In this document: one piece after another, positions 32,641 to 43,580 of the stretch
How positions within the stretch are numbered: the stretch's first letter is position 1
How the letters are laid out: each line of letters starts with the position of its first letter
Source of the DNA: Leptospira stimsonii
GTDB taxonomy: Bacteria; Spirochaetota; Leptospiria; Leptospirales; Leptospiraceae
Direction: 5' to 3'
Assembly (NCBI RefSeq): GCF_003545885.1
Contig: NZ_QHCT01000007.1
Span: 62,001-126,000 of the forward strand
DNA length: 64,000 nucleotides
Program-made: the position numbers and the translations under genes
The notes under the pieces: generated by a model
What the model was told of the DNA's origin: nothing
The model's database searches: none
Seen by the model: only the letters and a program-made list of their open reading frames with translations

Positions 32641-33203
32641 TCTTTGTTCTGCCATAGGATGCTGGTTTCGATTCTGATTTTTTCATTGAGTTTCAAAATA
32701 ACTAATTTAGGAATTTCGATTTTAAAATCGGTAAGAAGAATTTCGAAATTGGATCGAATCAAAAAATCGTTTTCTTTTTCTTCGATCGTTCCCTGAATCT
32801 TCACGTTTTTCTTCGTGATTCCGTGAAGTCCTAGCTCCCCTTCGATTTCCACGACTTTGTTCTTCAGATCCCATTTTGTGATGACACCCGCGAAAGAAGC
32901 GATCGGATGTTTTTCTGTTTCGAGATAATTCTCGTGCATGTGATTGTTCATCATTCGGTTCGGAACTTTTAAACCGTTCAGATCCACTCGAATCACGACC
33001 TTCTTCGTTTCTAGGTTTGCGGAACCCTCCGCTTTCGAAACCGTTCCTCGAATCGTTTCTTGAGGAGCTTCGCTCAAAAACTGGATGTTCGCCTCTTTTA
33101 CGACCAGCTCCTTCTGTTTTTTTTCGGACAGAAGACCGGTCGTAAGGATCGCAAACGCGATCCCAAAAAGAAACGGAAACTTTTTCGCATGAGAGAGAAT
33201 CAA
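32637..33203 (-). CDS. YceI-family periplasmic protein
   Basis: 188 residues of the YceI fold, a lipocalin-like barrel that binds isoprenoid or other hydrophobic ligands. Characteristic pieces: [35 protein letters not shown] and [17 protein letters not shown]. The start I chose is the TTG at 33203, which overlaps the preceding TGA (TTGA) and has GGGAG 7 bases upstream; this gives an N-terminal signal sequence ([16 protein letters not shown]). It is the middle gene of three that overlap end to start. Confidence 0.85.
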   Translation of the reverse strand: MILSHAKKFPFLFGIAFAILTTGLLSEKKQKELVVKEANIQFLSEAPQETIRGTVSKAEGSANLETKKVVIRVDLNGLKVPNRMMNNHMHENYLETEKHPIASFAGVITKWDLKNKVVEIEGELGLHGITKKNVKIQGTIEEKENDFLIRSNFEILLTDFKIEIPKLVILKLNEKIRIETSILWQNKE

Positions 33204-33628
33204 GGATTTGCTCCCTTGAGAGTCCAGCAATAGACCGCTTTGTTGATCGCATTGTTGTTGTAGATTCTCATACTTCCGGAGTTGATCTTAATGAAGAGCA
33301 AACTTCCTTTCGGATTTCCTACCGTAACTCGGTTTCTCACGCTGTTAAACGAAGTGATGTCCAAACCGGCATTCGCATTGCCCGCGTTATGACAAGAAGA
33401 ACATGTCGCAGTGGTTCCCGCTTGTCCGAGTGTGGAGAAAGCCGGCGCTGGATCCGTACAGTCCGCATCCGTGATATCTGTCAGAGGCGAACTCGAACCC
33501 AAAAGAAAAGCAAGGGTTTTTAAGGAATCTTCCTTATCCGAACTCTTTGTATTTTCGCAATTCCAAAAAACGGAAGAAATACAAAGTAAGACAAGACCGA
33601 CTCGAACGTGATTGCGAATTTGATTCAT
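33200..33628 (-). CDS. lipoprotein with a c-type heme motif
   Basis: 142 residues from the ATG behind AAGGAG at 33628. The signal ends in the lipobox SVFWNC (Cys about residue 23). One heme attachment site, TCSSCHNAG, lies near residue 75. The region after it ([15 protein letters not shown]) fits the distal part of small mono-heme cytochromes of the type followed by a 'pass through membrane' fold; a distal Met is present in SGSMRIYN. It is probably an electron carrier anchored to the outer face of a membrane. It heads the overlapping operon with YceI and DUF5777 genes. Confidence 0.83.
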   Translation of the reverse strand: MNQIRNHVRVGLVLLCISSVFWNCENTKSSDKEDSLKTLAFLLGSSSPLTDITDADCTDPAPAFSTLGQAGTTATCSSCHNAGNANAGLDITSFNSVRNRVTVGNPKGSLLFIKINSGSMRIYNNNAINKAVYCWTLKGANP

Positions 33629-34033
33629 AAAATTCTCCTTTGATAACCTTGCGAACCTTTCGCAAGGAGTTTTGATTTTCGTTTCCAAATTTGCGTAAAG
33701 GGTCCTTCACAAAAAATCAAAAACGAAGAAACGTCCTTGTTTGGAACCAACTCCATATAATCAGGAAGTTATACGATTGTTTGTGGAAAAGAATTCTTTC
33801 TTTTCCTGCCAATGTCGATCATCTGACAAAGTATCGAACGCTCTTCTTTGTAATTCACTGATTCAAATTGTTCCAAGTATGTTACAGTGAATGTTTGAAT
33901 GGAATCCGCTATGAAAAAGAATTCTTATCGAACGGAATTTCTCCGGTCTACCTAAAAAAAACTTCTGGGAGACGGATCTCGTTTTTTTAGTTCGATTCCC
34001 GGTGGACGCAACCTTTGCAAAACAAAAGATGGG
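33629..34033. other. divergent promoter region
   Basis: About 400 bases between the cytochrome operon and the transglutaminase-like gene, with no supported open frame. An inverted repeat with 8-base arms ATTCACTG (33853-33860) and CAGTGAAT (33885-33892) is separated by 24 bases. It could be an operator pair, but no regulator is adjacent. Confidence 0.35.
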
Positions 34034-34063
34034 ATGAAACTCTCAAAGTTTGGAATGAAAACG

Positions 34064-34723
34064 ATGAAACCCTTGGATTCTTATCTCACTTCTACTTATT
34101 TTTTCGATTACAATTCTTCTTCCGTTCAAAAGTTTATAGAAGGATGTACGAATCCCCAAGATTCTCCTTTGGAAAAGCTCAAAGGATTCTATTTGGGAGT
34201 AAGGGATCAAATTCGTTACAATCCGTATGTCGTTACCGATTCGAAAGAATCCTATCGCGCGAGTGAAATCGCGGAAAGTAAGCAGAACTATTGTATTCCA
34301 AAATCCCTTCTCTTCGCGGCCGGTGCTCGCGCTTTGGGATTCCCTTCTAAGATCGGATTTGCGGACGTCGTCAATCATCTCGCAAGCGAACGTCTGATTC
34401 AAGTTTTGGGAACGACTACGTTTGCGTTTCACGGATATGCAGAAATTCTAATAGATGGAAATTGGATCAAGGCGACACCCGTATTCGATAAGGATCTTTG
34501 TAGAAAGTTCGGAGTGGAACCTCTCGATTTCGACGGAACCAAGGACAATGTCTTTCATTCCTTTGACGGGAAAGGTAAAAAGTTTATGGAATACGTTCAT
34601 CAGAGGGGAGTTTTCGACGACTTTCCGTTTGAATTTGTGATCCAAGGTTTAAAGGACTTTTATCCGGACGTTTTCGGCAAACGTTTGCAAGGCGATCTTC
34701 GAAAGGAAAAACCAGTCGTCTGA
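34064..34723 (+). CDS. transglutaminase-like protein
   Basis: About 219 residues with the papain-like transglutaminase core. The triad is visible as QNYCIPKSLLFAA (Cys), FHGYAEILIDG (His) and KATPVFDKDLC (Asp). Upstream LEKLKGFYLGVRDQIRYNPY matches the helix before the catalytic Cys in this family. Three in-frame ATGs (34034, 34055, 34064) compete; I prefer the last because family members usually begin just before a Y-L-x-x-T-x-F-[IF]-D segment, here SYLTSTYFFD, but the first cannot be excluded. It has no signal peptide. Such proteins are proteases or amidases; the substrate is unknown. Confidence 0.82.
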   Translation: MKPLDSYLTSTYFFDYNSSSVQKFIEGCTNPQDSPLEKLKGFYLGVRDQIRYNPYVVTDSKESYRASEIAESKQNYCIPKSLLFAAGARALGFPSKIGFADVVNHLASERLIQVLGTTTFAFHGYAEILIDGNWIKATPVFDKDLCRKFGVEPLDFDGTKDNVFHSFDGKGKKFMEYVHQRGVFDDFPFEFVIQGLKDFYPDVFGKRLQGDLRKEKPVV

Positions 34724-34984
34724 TTTGAATCCTTCTTTTCAACGAAGTTGAAATCTCTTTCCGAATCACATCTTTAGTTTCTTTGGAAAAACATGAGTTC
34801 TCCGTCGTTTTGATACGTTTCGGAGACGTTCCCTTGTTTCTCTTTGTCTGAAAAAAACGTTTCGTTTCAAAGGCGCCACTTCGGATTAACACGTTCCATT
34901 CGTTCAAACCTTCGATTCCGAAACGACCAACCGCTTCAGTTTATAATCTCGTATGGGGAGCGGTGAAAAGGGCAGTGAAAACAC

Positions 34985-35013
34985 TTGACTCATCCCTTAA
35001 GTCATATTAAGAT
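34985..35013 (+). promoter_or_regulatory. sigma-70-like promoter of the chemotaxis receptor
   Basis: TTGACT (34985-34990) and TAAGAT (35008-35013) are separated by 17 bases, matching five and four positions of the sigma-70 consensus. Transcription would start about ten bases before the ATG at 35030, leaving a very short leader. Confidence 0.4.
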
Positions 35014-35029
35014 TAGCGCCCTTAAACTT

Positions 35030-36754
35030 ATGAAAACGATTTATAGAAAGATACAGAGGTTGGGAATTCGGAAAAAATTAATGCTCCTCTTTGGATCGGT
35101 TTTGATTCCGATCGCGATTTTGGTCGGACTCGCGTTACTCAATACAAAGGATAGAATCAAGGACATAGAAACGATCTATGAGGATCGAGTCATTCCCCTC
35201 AAACAACTCAAAAAAATTTCCGATCTCTACGCGATTCATATCGTGGACTGTGTTCACAAAGTTAGAAGTGGCGCATTTACTCCGGAGGAAGGAGTGGTGA
35301 ATTTGGATAAGGCCAGTTCCGGAATCCAAAAAGAATGGAGCGCATACAATTCCACGTTTCTCGTTTCGGAAGAGATAGAGATCATTCAAGAATTGAATCC
35401 TCTTTTCTCTACATCCAACGTGGCGGTGGAAGAAGCTCGTGCTTTGATGCTTGCAAAGGATTTTGTCGGCCTTGGGGATTTTGCGGAACGTCGATTGTAT
35501 GAAAAGATCGATCCCGTGACCGAGAAAATCGAGGAATTGATCCAGGTTCAATTGAAGATCACGGATAAGATTTATAGCGAAGCCGAAAAAGAATTCGCGT
35601 TTAGCTGGATCGTGTTTATTTTTCTTTCCGGTATAACCTTGACTTATATCCTTTTCATCGCGGTCGTGTATTCGATTCAACTCGTCAAAGGTTTGAATTC
35701 GCTGAGCCGCGCGATCCAAGAGGCGGATTTTTCGCATCCGGTAGAAGTACTAGAGGATTCCGAAAAGAAGGACGAACTATACTTGTTGCTCATCGCCTTT
35801 CGTCTTTTTCAGATTAAGGTCAAGGAAATGTTGGATACGATCCTAAACTTTTCGGAAAGTATCGTCGCTTCTTCGGAACAACTTTCACAAGCCGCCGATC
35901 ATCTTTCTTCCAATGCACAATCTGAATCCGCTTCCGTAGAGCAAATCTCCGCCTCGGTGGAAGAGATCAGTTCCGGTATGGAATACGTAAACGAAAACGC
36001 GGAATCCCAATACTCGTTGATTTCTTCGTTTAACGGTGAAATGCGAGAACTCGAAGGGATGATCAACAAAGTCGGAGAAGCGGTTAAGAATTCTTTGAAT
36101 AAGATCTCGGAGATGTATCTGAAAACCGATTCCGGTAAGAAAACGATGGGGGATCTGACCGATACGATGGAAAAGATCGAAAATAGTTCCGTCGAAATGC
36201 AATCCATCACTGCGATCATCAAGGAAATTTCCGAAAAGGTGAATTTGCTCGCTTTGAACGCGGCGATCGAAGCGGCGAGGGCGGGCGAACACGGAAGAGG
36301 TTTTGCCGTTGTCGCGAGTGAAATTACAAGACTCGCGGAACAAACGGATTCGAGCGCGATGACAATCGAAGAATTGATCAAGGCGAGTAACGCAGAGATC
36401 GAAACAGGAAGAAACATCGTCGAGAATTCCGTGCTGGTTTATGCGGAAATTTTGAACGGACTCGAACACTTAAAAGAATCCTCCAATCAAATCGTCGCTA
36501 CGATGGAACTTCAACAAGGAAAGAAGGAGAAGATTCGTTTTGGAGTGGATCAGGTGGACGCGAAATCCGAGGAGATTCGAAACTCCGTAAAGGAACAAAA
36601 GGTTGCGATCGCAGAGACGGCAAACGCGGTTTCCAATATCGCCATCACCGTACAAAATAGCGCCGCCAATTCCGAACAGATCGCGGGAAGTGCGGTGAGT
36701 CTTTTGCAGATTGCAAAAAATTTACAGGAAACGATGCGCTTTTTGAAAGGATGA
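35030..36754 (+). CDS. methyl-accepting chemotaxis protein
   Basis: 574 residues. The first membrane segment (about 16-35, [19 protein letters not shown]) is followed by a four-helix-bundle periplasmic domain, a second segment near 195-220 ([20 protein letters not shown]), HAMP, and a cytoplasmic coiled coil. The hairpin tip that binds CheA/CheW is intact: [20 protein letters not shown], then [18 protein letters not shown]. No C-terminal CheR-binding pentapeptide is present. The start I chose is an ATG; an upstream TTG in frame coincides with a promoter -35 element. The ligand is unknown and no other chemotaxis gene is nearby. Confidence 0.9.
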   Translation: MKTIYRKIQRLGIRKKLMLLFGSVLIPIAILVGLALLNTKDRIKDIETIYEDRVIPLKQLKKISDLYAIHIVDCVHKVRSGAFTPEEGVVNLDKASSGIQKEWSAYNSTFLVSEEIEIIQELNPLFSTSNVAVEEARALMLAKDFVGLGDFAERRLYEKIDPVTEKIEELIQVQLKITDKIYSEAEKEFAFSWIVFIFLSGITLTYILFIAVVYSIQLVKGLNSLSRAIQEADFSHPVEVLEDSEKKDELYLLLIAFRLFQIKVKEMLDTILNFSESIVASSEQLSQAADHLSSNAQSESASVEQISASVEEISSGMEYVNENAESQYSLISSFNGEMRELEGMINKVGEAVKNSLNKISEMYLKTDSGKKTMGDLTDTMEKIENSSVEMQSITAIIKEISEKVNLLALNAAIEAARAGEHGRGFAVVASEITRLAEQTDSSAMTIEELIKASNAEIETGRNIVENSVLVYAEILNGLEHLKESSNQIVATMELQQGKKEKIRFGVDQVDAKSEEIRNSVKEQKVAIAETANAVSNIAITVQNSAANSEQIAGSAVSLLQIAKNLQETMRFLKG

Positions 36755-36901
36755 GTTTGTTTTTTGAGTCTTTTCTTCCGAGAAAGAAATTTCCAAATCG
36801 AGAGAATCCGAGGTCGGTCCCTTGTTTTATATTCATAGATCGTACTGCGCTACGGAAGAGGTTTCGGATTCTTTCTGTAGTCTTTTTTTGGAAGAAGTTG
36901 G

Positions 36902-37780
36902 ATGCAAATCGTGAGAAAACTGAATCTCAATAAGAAAAATAGAATTCGTATTTCTGTTTTTATCAGTATTCTTGTTTTAAACTTTTGTAATCAGAACGAA
37001 GAAGATTCTAAATTACAAGACCTTCTTCTTTTGGGCGTTGCTTACAACCAGTCCCAGTGCGGAGCGGACGCGAACCTTTCCCGTAAACAGGCCAATCGAA
37101 CTTTTTTTACTTCGTTCGAATCGGTGAGCGATTTTTCGAATTTTTATATCGTTCCTCAAAATTATCAGGGAAGCGCTTCCCATGATCTTTCTTCGGAGCA
37201 GGTGTTTAGCGGAGCAAAATCGCATAAGGGTTGGATTTATTCGGCTTACAATCCTACGAATCCATGGATCAACAACAATCACAGAGGATATCCAACGATT
37301 CAACTTCACAAAACTTCCGGCGGGAGTTTTGTGACTCCGGTTTTGATTACGTTCCAAGTTTGGCTCGACATGAATCTAAAACAGACGTCCCCCGAAAACG
37401 AATGGTTCAGTTTTGCGACGATCGCGGACGATGCTTCCGATGCTTGGAACAGCCCGGTTCTCGTAAACTTAAGCTACGACGGTTTTGTTCATCTGATGCA
37501 CGTTCCTTCCATGGGTCAGAAGATCACTTCTTTTCAAACGACTTCACTTTCCTATCCGAAGTCTCAATGGGTTCAGATCAAAGTTTTTTTGGATTTTCAG
37601 AATCCGGAAGGGGTGGTCAAAGTCTGGCAGAACGGAACTCTTGTCTCGCAAGCAAAAGTCTATTGTAGAAAAAAGACGATCGCACAACTCCATTTCGGCC
37701 TCTACGCTCCTCCGACAGTGTCTTCGGGTTCCGTCTACAACGACGATCTTAAAATCGAAGAGATCGACGGAACTCTTTGA
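36902..37780 (+). CDS. lipoprotein with a probable jelly-roll carbohydrate-binding fold
   Basis: 292 residues. The signal peptide ends in the lipobox LVLNFC at about residue 29. The mature part has the look of a concanavalin-like/polysaccharide-lyase jelly roll: FFTSFESVSDFSNFYIVPQ at the start, ITFQVWLDMN in the middle, and SQWVQIKVFLDFQNPEGVVK with VWQNGTLV near the end, as in GH16/PL20-like or LamG-like domains. No catalytic residues can be named. It lies alone after the chemotaxis receptor gene, and a conserved-end repeat element with an 8-T run follows. Confidence 0.7.
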   Translation: MQIVRKLNLNKKNRIRISVFISILVLNFCNQNEEDSKLQDLLLLGVAYNQSQCGADANLSRKQANRTFFTSFESVSDFSNFYIVPQNYQGSASHDLSSEQVFSGAKSHKGWIYSAYNPTNPWINNNHRGYPTIQLHKTSGGSFVTPVLITFQVWLDMNLKQTSPENEWFSFATIADDASDAWNSPVLVNLSYDGFVHLMHVPSMGQKITSFQTTSLSYPKSQWVQIKVFLDFQNPEGVVKVWQNGTLVSQAKVYCRKKTIAQLHFGLYAPPTVSSGSVYNDDLKIEEIDGTL

Positions 37781-37892
37781 GCCTTTCTCTTTTTGGAAAA
37801 GATAAGAATCTTCACAATTTGATTTCAGAACGGACTGGAAGTCCGTTTGCAACGTTTTTTTACCGCGATTCCTTTGTCGGAAGAATGAACCC

Positions 37893-37988
37893 GCGAGAGG
37901 GATCGAAGCGGAAATCCTGCGATGCGCTTTCGTCTTCGAAAAGCGCTTCGCAGATTGAAGCGAAGAGCCCGGTCCTGCCGTTTTTTTT
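37893..37988 (+). repeat. conserved-end element with central hairpin, copy 2, followed by T8
   Basis: Ends AGGGATCGAAGCGG and AGAGCCCGGTCCTGC match copy 1 at 28463-28525. Its centre is a different, longer hairpin: GCGCTTTCG and CGAAAAGCGC flanked by TGCGA/TCGCA arms. Eight T residues follow the right end (37981-37988), so this copy may also terminate transcription of the lipoprotein gene that stops at 37780. Confidence 0.6.
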
Positions 37989-38063
37989 GTCGAAGATATG
38001 TTTTTCGGAATTGTCCGGCGGGACTCGCCCGGAAAATTCAAAAAAAAGAATATTCTAAAAATA

Positions 38064-38489
38064 TCATTCCCATCCGAGTTCTTCCCGGAGGTTGTTGAGC
38101 CTTCTTCGGTTTGCGAGAAAGTCGAAAAGCCCGAGTATGGATTCGGAACGAATCTGAACGGTTTTTGTTTTTTCTTCGAAGAGAAATTCCACGGTATCGG
38201 GGAAGTGAAAGACTCTCGTATAAAATCGTGTCTTGATATAATTTCCGTTCACTTCCAAGACGCTCACTCGATCCGCGTCTTCCAATTTTTGTTTTAACTT
38301 TTGAAACGCTTCTTCTTTCTCTTCGGTGTAATGAAACGGATCGATATGGTGGATCGGATTGTAAGTCGAACTCTGGCTGGAAACACAATTCGGTCGAGGG
38401 GAACAATAGTTGAGTTCGTCTTCATAGACTCCGGTTCGAGGTCCGACTAGAGAAGTGCAACAGAGGAGAATTAAGAGGGCTGTTTCCAT
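38064..38489 (-). CDS. DUF1499 family protein
   Basis: 141 residues with a short N-terminal hydrophobic signal (METALLILLCC, a possible lipobox LILLC). The body fits DUF1499: NYCSPRPNCVSSQSS (the family's C-x-x-x-P-NCVSS motif), HHIDPFHY, and a closing segment FRSES-like IRSESILGLFDFLANRRR. Function is unknown; members are often exported. It is transcribed toward the conserved-end element, isolated from neighbours by gaps on both sides. Confidence 0.8.
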   Translation of the reverse strand: METALLILLCCTSLVGPRTGVYEDELNYCSPRPNCVSSQSSTYNPIHHIDPFHYTEEKEEAFQKLKQKLEDADRVSVLEVNGNYIKTRFYTRVFHFPDTVEFLFEEKTKTVQIRSESILGLFDFLANRRRLNNLREELGWE

Positions 38490-39009
<520 letters not shown>

Positions 39010-39075
39010 CGAGAGGTGGAAGGATAGGATGGGAGGGTCTAAAGTTTCAAAACAAATTCACAAAGGAGAAACAAA

Positions 39076-39657
<582 letters not shown>

Positions 39658-39668
39658 TTTTTTCCTGT

Positions 39669-39688
39669 CCGCAGGCGTTTGCCTGCGG
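39669..39688. terminator. strong hairpin after the peroxiredoxin gene
   Basis: CCGCAGGC and GCCTGCGG form an 8-bp perfect stem with a 4-base loop, 12 bases after the stop codon. No T-tract follows, so it may act with Rho or as a 3' stabilising structure. Confidence 0.55.
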
Positions 39689-40256
39689 ATGATGGTTCTT
39701 AAGTGATCGAAAACACGGATTTGCGATAAGAACCCGGATCTTCATTCCTTTTACGTTTTATTTGGAAGAATCCTTCAAGAATTTCGGACCTCATCCGGAA
39801 AAACTGCCTTGAAAATCGAATTCCTTCTTCCGATGAAAGAATCCACTCTGAATCGTCCCTCTCTTCGAGTTTTCAATCCTATGTTTTGTAAGTCGGGGTT
39901 CTTGCTGGTCTTCTTAGATTTTGAAAGAATCAAAAAAAAACGCTCAGAGACAAAAACTTTTCTTCCTCACATTGTGTGGAAGTGACCGGAATCGTCCAGA
40001 GGCGGGCGAATATTGTAGGAGTTCCCACAAAATAAGGGAAAGTTTATGATTGCAAAAGGATGATTTTGTGATAGAGAAAATTCTCCGGAAACTCCCACCG
40101 CCCACCCCACCACCCAAGATCAGGGTGGGGCCAGCGAAGTTTCTCGAGTGAGCGTCGTTGTTCCGACTGATTATCAAAGAGAATTTTTAGTTTCCGTAGA
40201 TGGGCATCCTTTCTGGCTCAACGGATTTCTCGAGAACTTGAGCGATCGGTGTTTCC
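39689..40256. other. leader/gap upstream of sufB, no gene
   Basis: No supported gene. Items of note are a GTAGGAGTTCCCAC repeat near 40013 and a C-run block at 40094-40115 whose complement has four G-runs (GGG, GGGG, GGG, GGG) separated by 1-4 bases, a potential G-quadruplex on the minus strand, facing GGGTGGGG at 40123-40130. Confidence 0.45.
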
Positions 40257-40367
40257 GGTCGCAAAAGAACTCAGTGGATTGCTCCCTATGGGTCGCAAAA
40301 GAACTCAGTGGATTGCTCCCTATGGGTCGCAAAAGAACTCAGCGGATTGCTCCCTATGGGTCGCAAT
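40257..40367 (+). repeat. three 34-bp tandem repeats in the sufB leader
   Basis: Units begin at 40257, 40291 and 40325 with the same GGTCGCAAAAGAACTCAG start and end in GATTGCTCCCTATG; a partial fourth (GGTCGCAA) begins at 40359. Copies 1 and 2 are identical, and copy 3 differs by one base. At the last junction GGATTGC and GCAATCC can pair around CCC/GGG, giving a hairpin about 28 bases before the sufB start. Because 34 is not a multiple of three and the sufB ribosome-binding site lies downstream, I regard the array as untranslated. Confidence 0.8.
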
Positions 40368-40396
40368 CCATGTCTAACTTTTTGGAGGCAATAAAG

Positions 40397-41812
<1,416 letters not shown>

Positions 41813-42312
41813 TCAAATTCGGCGGAGAAACAAAATTCTTCTTAGATCGGATTTCTCCGTCGATCTTCTTTTTTTCGAAAAGAAGATTCAAATCATTGCA
41901 TGTCCGTTCTGGGTTGTCCTTCTAAAGTTTCTTGTTCCACAAGTTATATCGCGTTTCGATTGCGATCAATTTTGAAAATTCATTCTTAGATTTTCAAAAC
42001 ATAGATTCGGAAAAAACTGGAAAGGCCGTTTTGCTTTTTTAGAATTCGAAGAACTCCTCGTTCCCGAAGCCATTTCAAATCCCAAATATTCAAACTTTGA
42101 ATTTTAGAATGGACTGAACAACGGATTTCACATTCTATCCCTTGTTCCTTGAAGACAGACATCGAAAAAAGCATATCCTTTCCAAAAGGTTTGTGAACCA
42201 AGTCGAACCCGAGTCAAAACGATGTTGCTTTTTTTGCGATGTCGTTTTATAAAATTGAACTGTTTTGAAAATTTATTGACTAAACTGGATTCGAGTTTGT
42301 TGAATAAAGTAT
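41813..42312. other. intergenic region after sufB
   Basis: 500 bases without a supported gene. A 71-codon minus-strand frame (41986-42201) has mixed composition but neither a ribosome-binding site nor a known domain, so I do not call it. No terminator-like hairpin with T-tract is evident directly after sufB. Confidence 0.4.
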
Positions 42313-43440
42313 ATGTTCCGGCCCCGCTTCTTTATAATTTCATTTCTCTTTATTATCTTTTGCGGCACGGGAAAGGAACCTTATAATCCCGCCGTTCCAT
42401 ATTCTCAAGCTTGGAAGGACACGGAGATTCTAAAGTGTCTTCTTTTGCAAGCTCCGAATTGTAACGGATTCTCACCCGGCTCCGATGAAGTTTTTTTCCC
42501 AGAGAAGATTTCGGATACCGGACAAACGCTTTGTTATGATACGGCGACCAACATTCCTTGTTCGGATGCGACCTATCCAAGACAGGATTCGGACTTCGTA
42601 AATATTCCTTCCGCGAGAAGTTATTCCGGGCCGACCCCACATTCGGTTTATACGAATGATTATACGACATTGGATACGATTCGCGGGTTAGTCTGGAAGA
42701 CCTGTGCGGAAGGTCTGAGCGGTCCGAATTGTACGATCGGTTCCGCGACTTCGAGTTCTTTCTCTACAGCTCCTTCTACTTGTTCCGCCTTGAATTCACT
42801 CAATGCGGGCGCCGGTTATGCCGGGATTCAAACTTGGAGGCTTCCTTCGATCTACGAACTTGCTCGTTTTGCAAACGCGGAAAGTCCGAACGGCGTGGAT
42901 TCCGTTCATTTTCCGGGAAACCCTGCTATGAGTTTTTATTCTTCCACTCCCTATGCATCCAATCCCTCGACGACGGGATGGTATGTTCAGATGACGGCCG
43001 GTTTTTTTAATCAGCTAAATTTTGGAACGGGTCCTTACGCCGTTCGCTGTGTTTCGGGAACGCCCCTTCAATCTCCTTCCCTTACAAATAACGGAAACGG
43101 AACCGTTAACGACAATAGAACTGGTTTGATATGGCAGACATCCGGTAGTAGCATCGGAACCTGGCAACAAGCTCTGACCGGTTGCGCCTCTCTTTCTCTT
43201 GCGGGTTTGAGTTGGAGACTTCCGAACGCAACGGAATTGCATAGTATCGTAGACTACTCGGGTTCGACTCCTGCCATCAACGCTACTTTTTTCCCCGGAG
43301 CCGTTTCTCAATATCATTGGACTTCAACCACGGATCGTTCCAATGTTACCTACGCGCTGGCGTTGTTTTTTACGAACGGACTGATCGGCGGAAATGGAAA
43401 AGCGGCGAGCTGGTATTTTCGGTGCGTATCCGGACCTTAA
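42313..43440 (+). CDS. lipoprotein with two DUF1566 (Lcl C-terminal) domains
   Basis: 375 residues. The signal ends in FIIFCG (lipobox Cys about residue 17). The mature protein contains two DUF1566-type modules: one around residues 120-250 (TIRGLVWKTCAEG, TWRLPSIYELARFAN, YAVRCVSG) and one around 258-375 (DNRTGLIWQTSG, SWRLPNATELHSIVDY, YFRCVSG). The recurring RLP-x-x-x-EL and RCVSG elements define the domain. Such proteins resemble the collagen-like Legionella adhesin C-terminus; in Leptospira they are surface lipoproteins of unknown role. Paired cysteines flank each module. Confidence 0.85.
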   Translation: MFRPRFFIISFLFIIFCGTGKEPYNPAVPYSQAWKDTEILKCLLLQAPNCNGFSPGSDEVFFPEKISDTGQTLCYDTATNIPCSDATYPRQDSDFVNIPSARSYSGPTPHSVYTNDYTTLDTIRGLVWKTCAEGLSGPNCTIGSATSSSFSTAPSTCSALNSLNAGAGYAGIQTWRLPSIYELARFANAESPNGVDSVHFPGNPAMSFYSSTPYASNPSTTGWYVQMTAGFFNQLNFGTGPYAVRCVSGTPLQSPSLTNNGNGTVNDNRTGLIWQTSGSSIGTWQQALTGCASLSLAGLSWRLPNATELHSIVDYSGSTPAINATFFPGAVSQYHWTSTTDRSNVTYALALFFTNGLIGGNGKAASWYFRCVSGP

Positions 43441-43580
43441 AATCCTAAGTCCGCGTTTATACGAATTCGTTTTAGGGTAAGAAGTTGATAGGGATCGATA
43501 TTTTCAGAGTTTCGATGTAAAATGATCTTTTCTTTCACGGATCTTACTAAGAAATTACCGTCTTTTACTATGAGTTTTAT

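Noticed and set aside
35135..36469. Long minus-strand frames opposite the chemotaxis receptor
   Set aside because: The plus strand encodes an unmistakable MCP; the antisense frames have no domains.
40257..40367. CRISPR array
   Set aside because: The 34-bp units are contiguous without spacers, and no cas genes are present.
40148..40396. N-terminal extension of sufB through the tandem repeats
   Set aside because: The SufB family does not have it, and GGAGG lies directly before the ATG at 40397.
41986..42201. 71-codon minus-strand frame after sufB
   Set aside because: Some protein-like composition but no ribosome-binding site, family or conserved context to support it.
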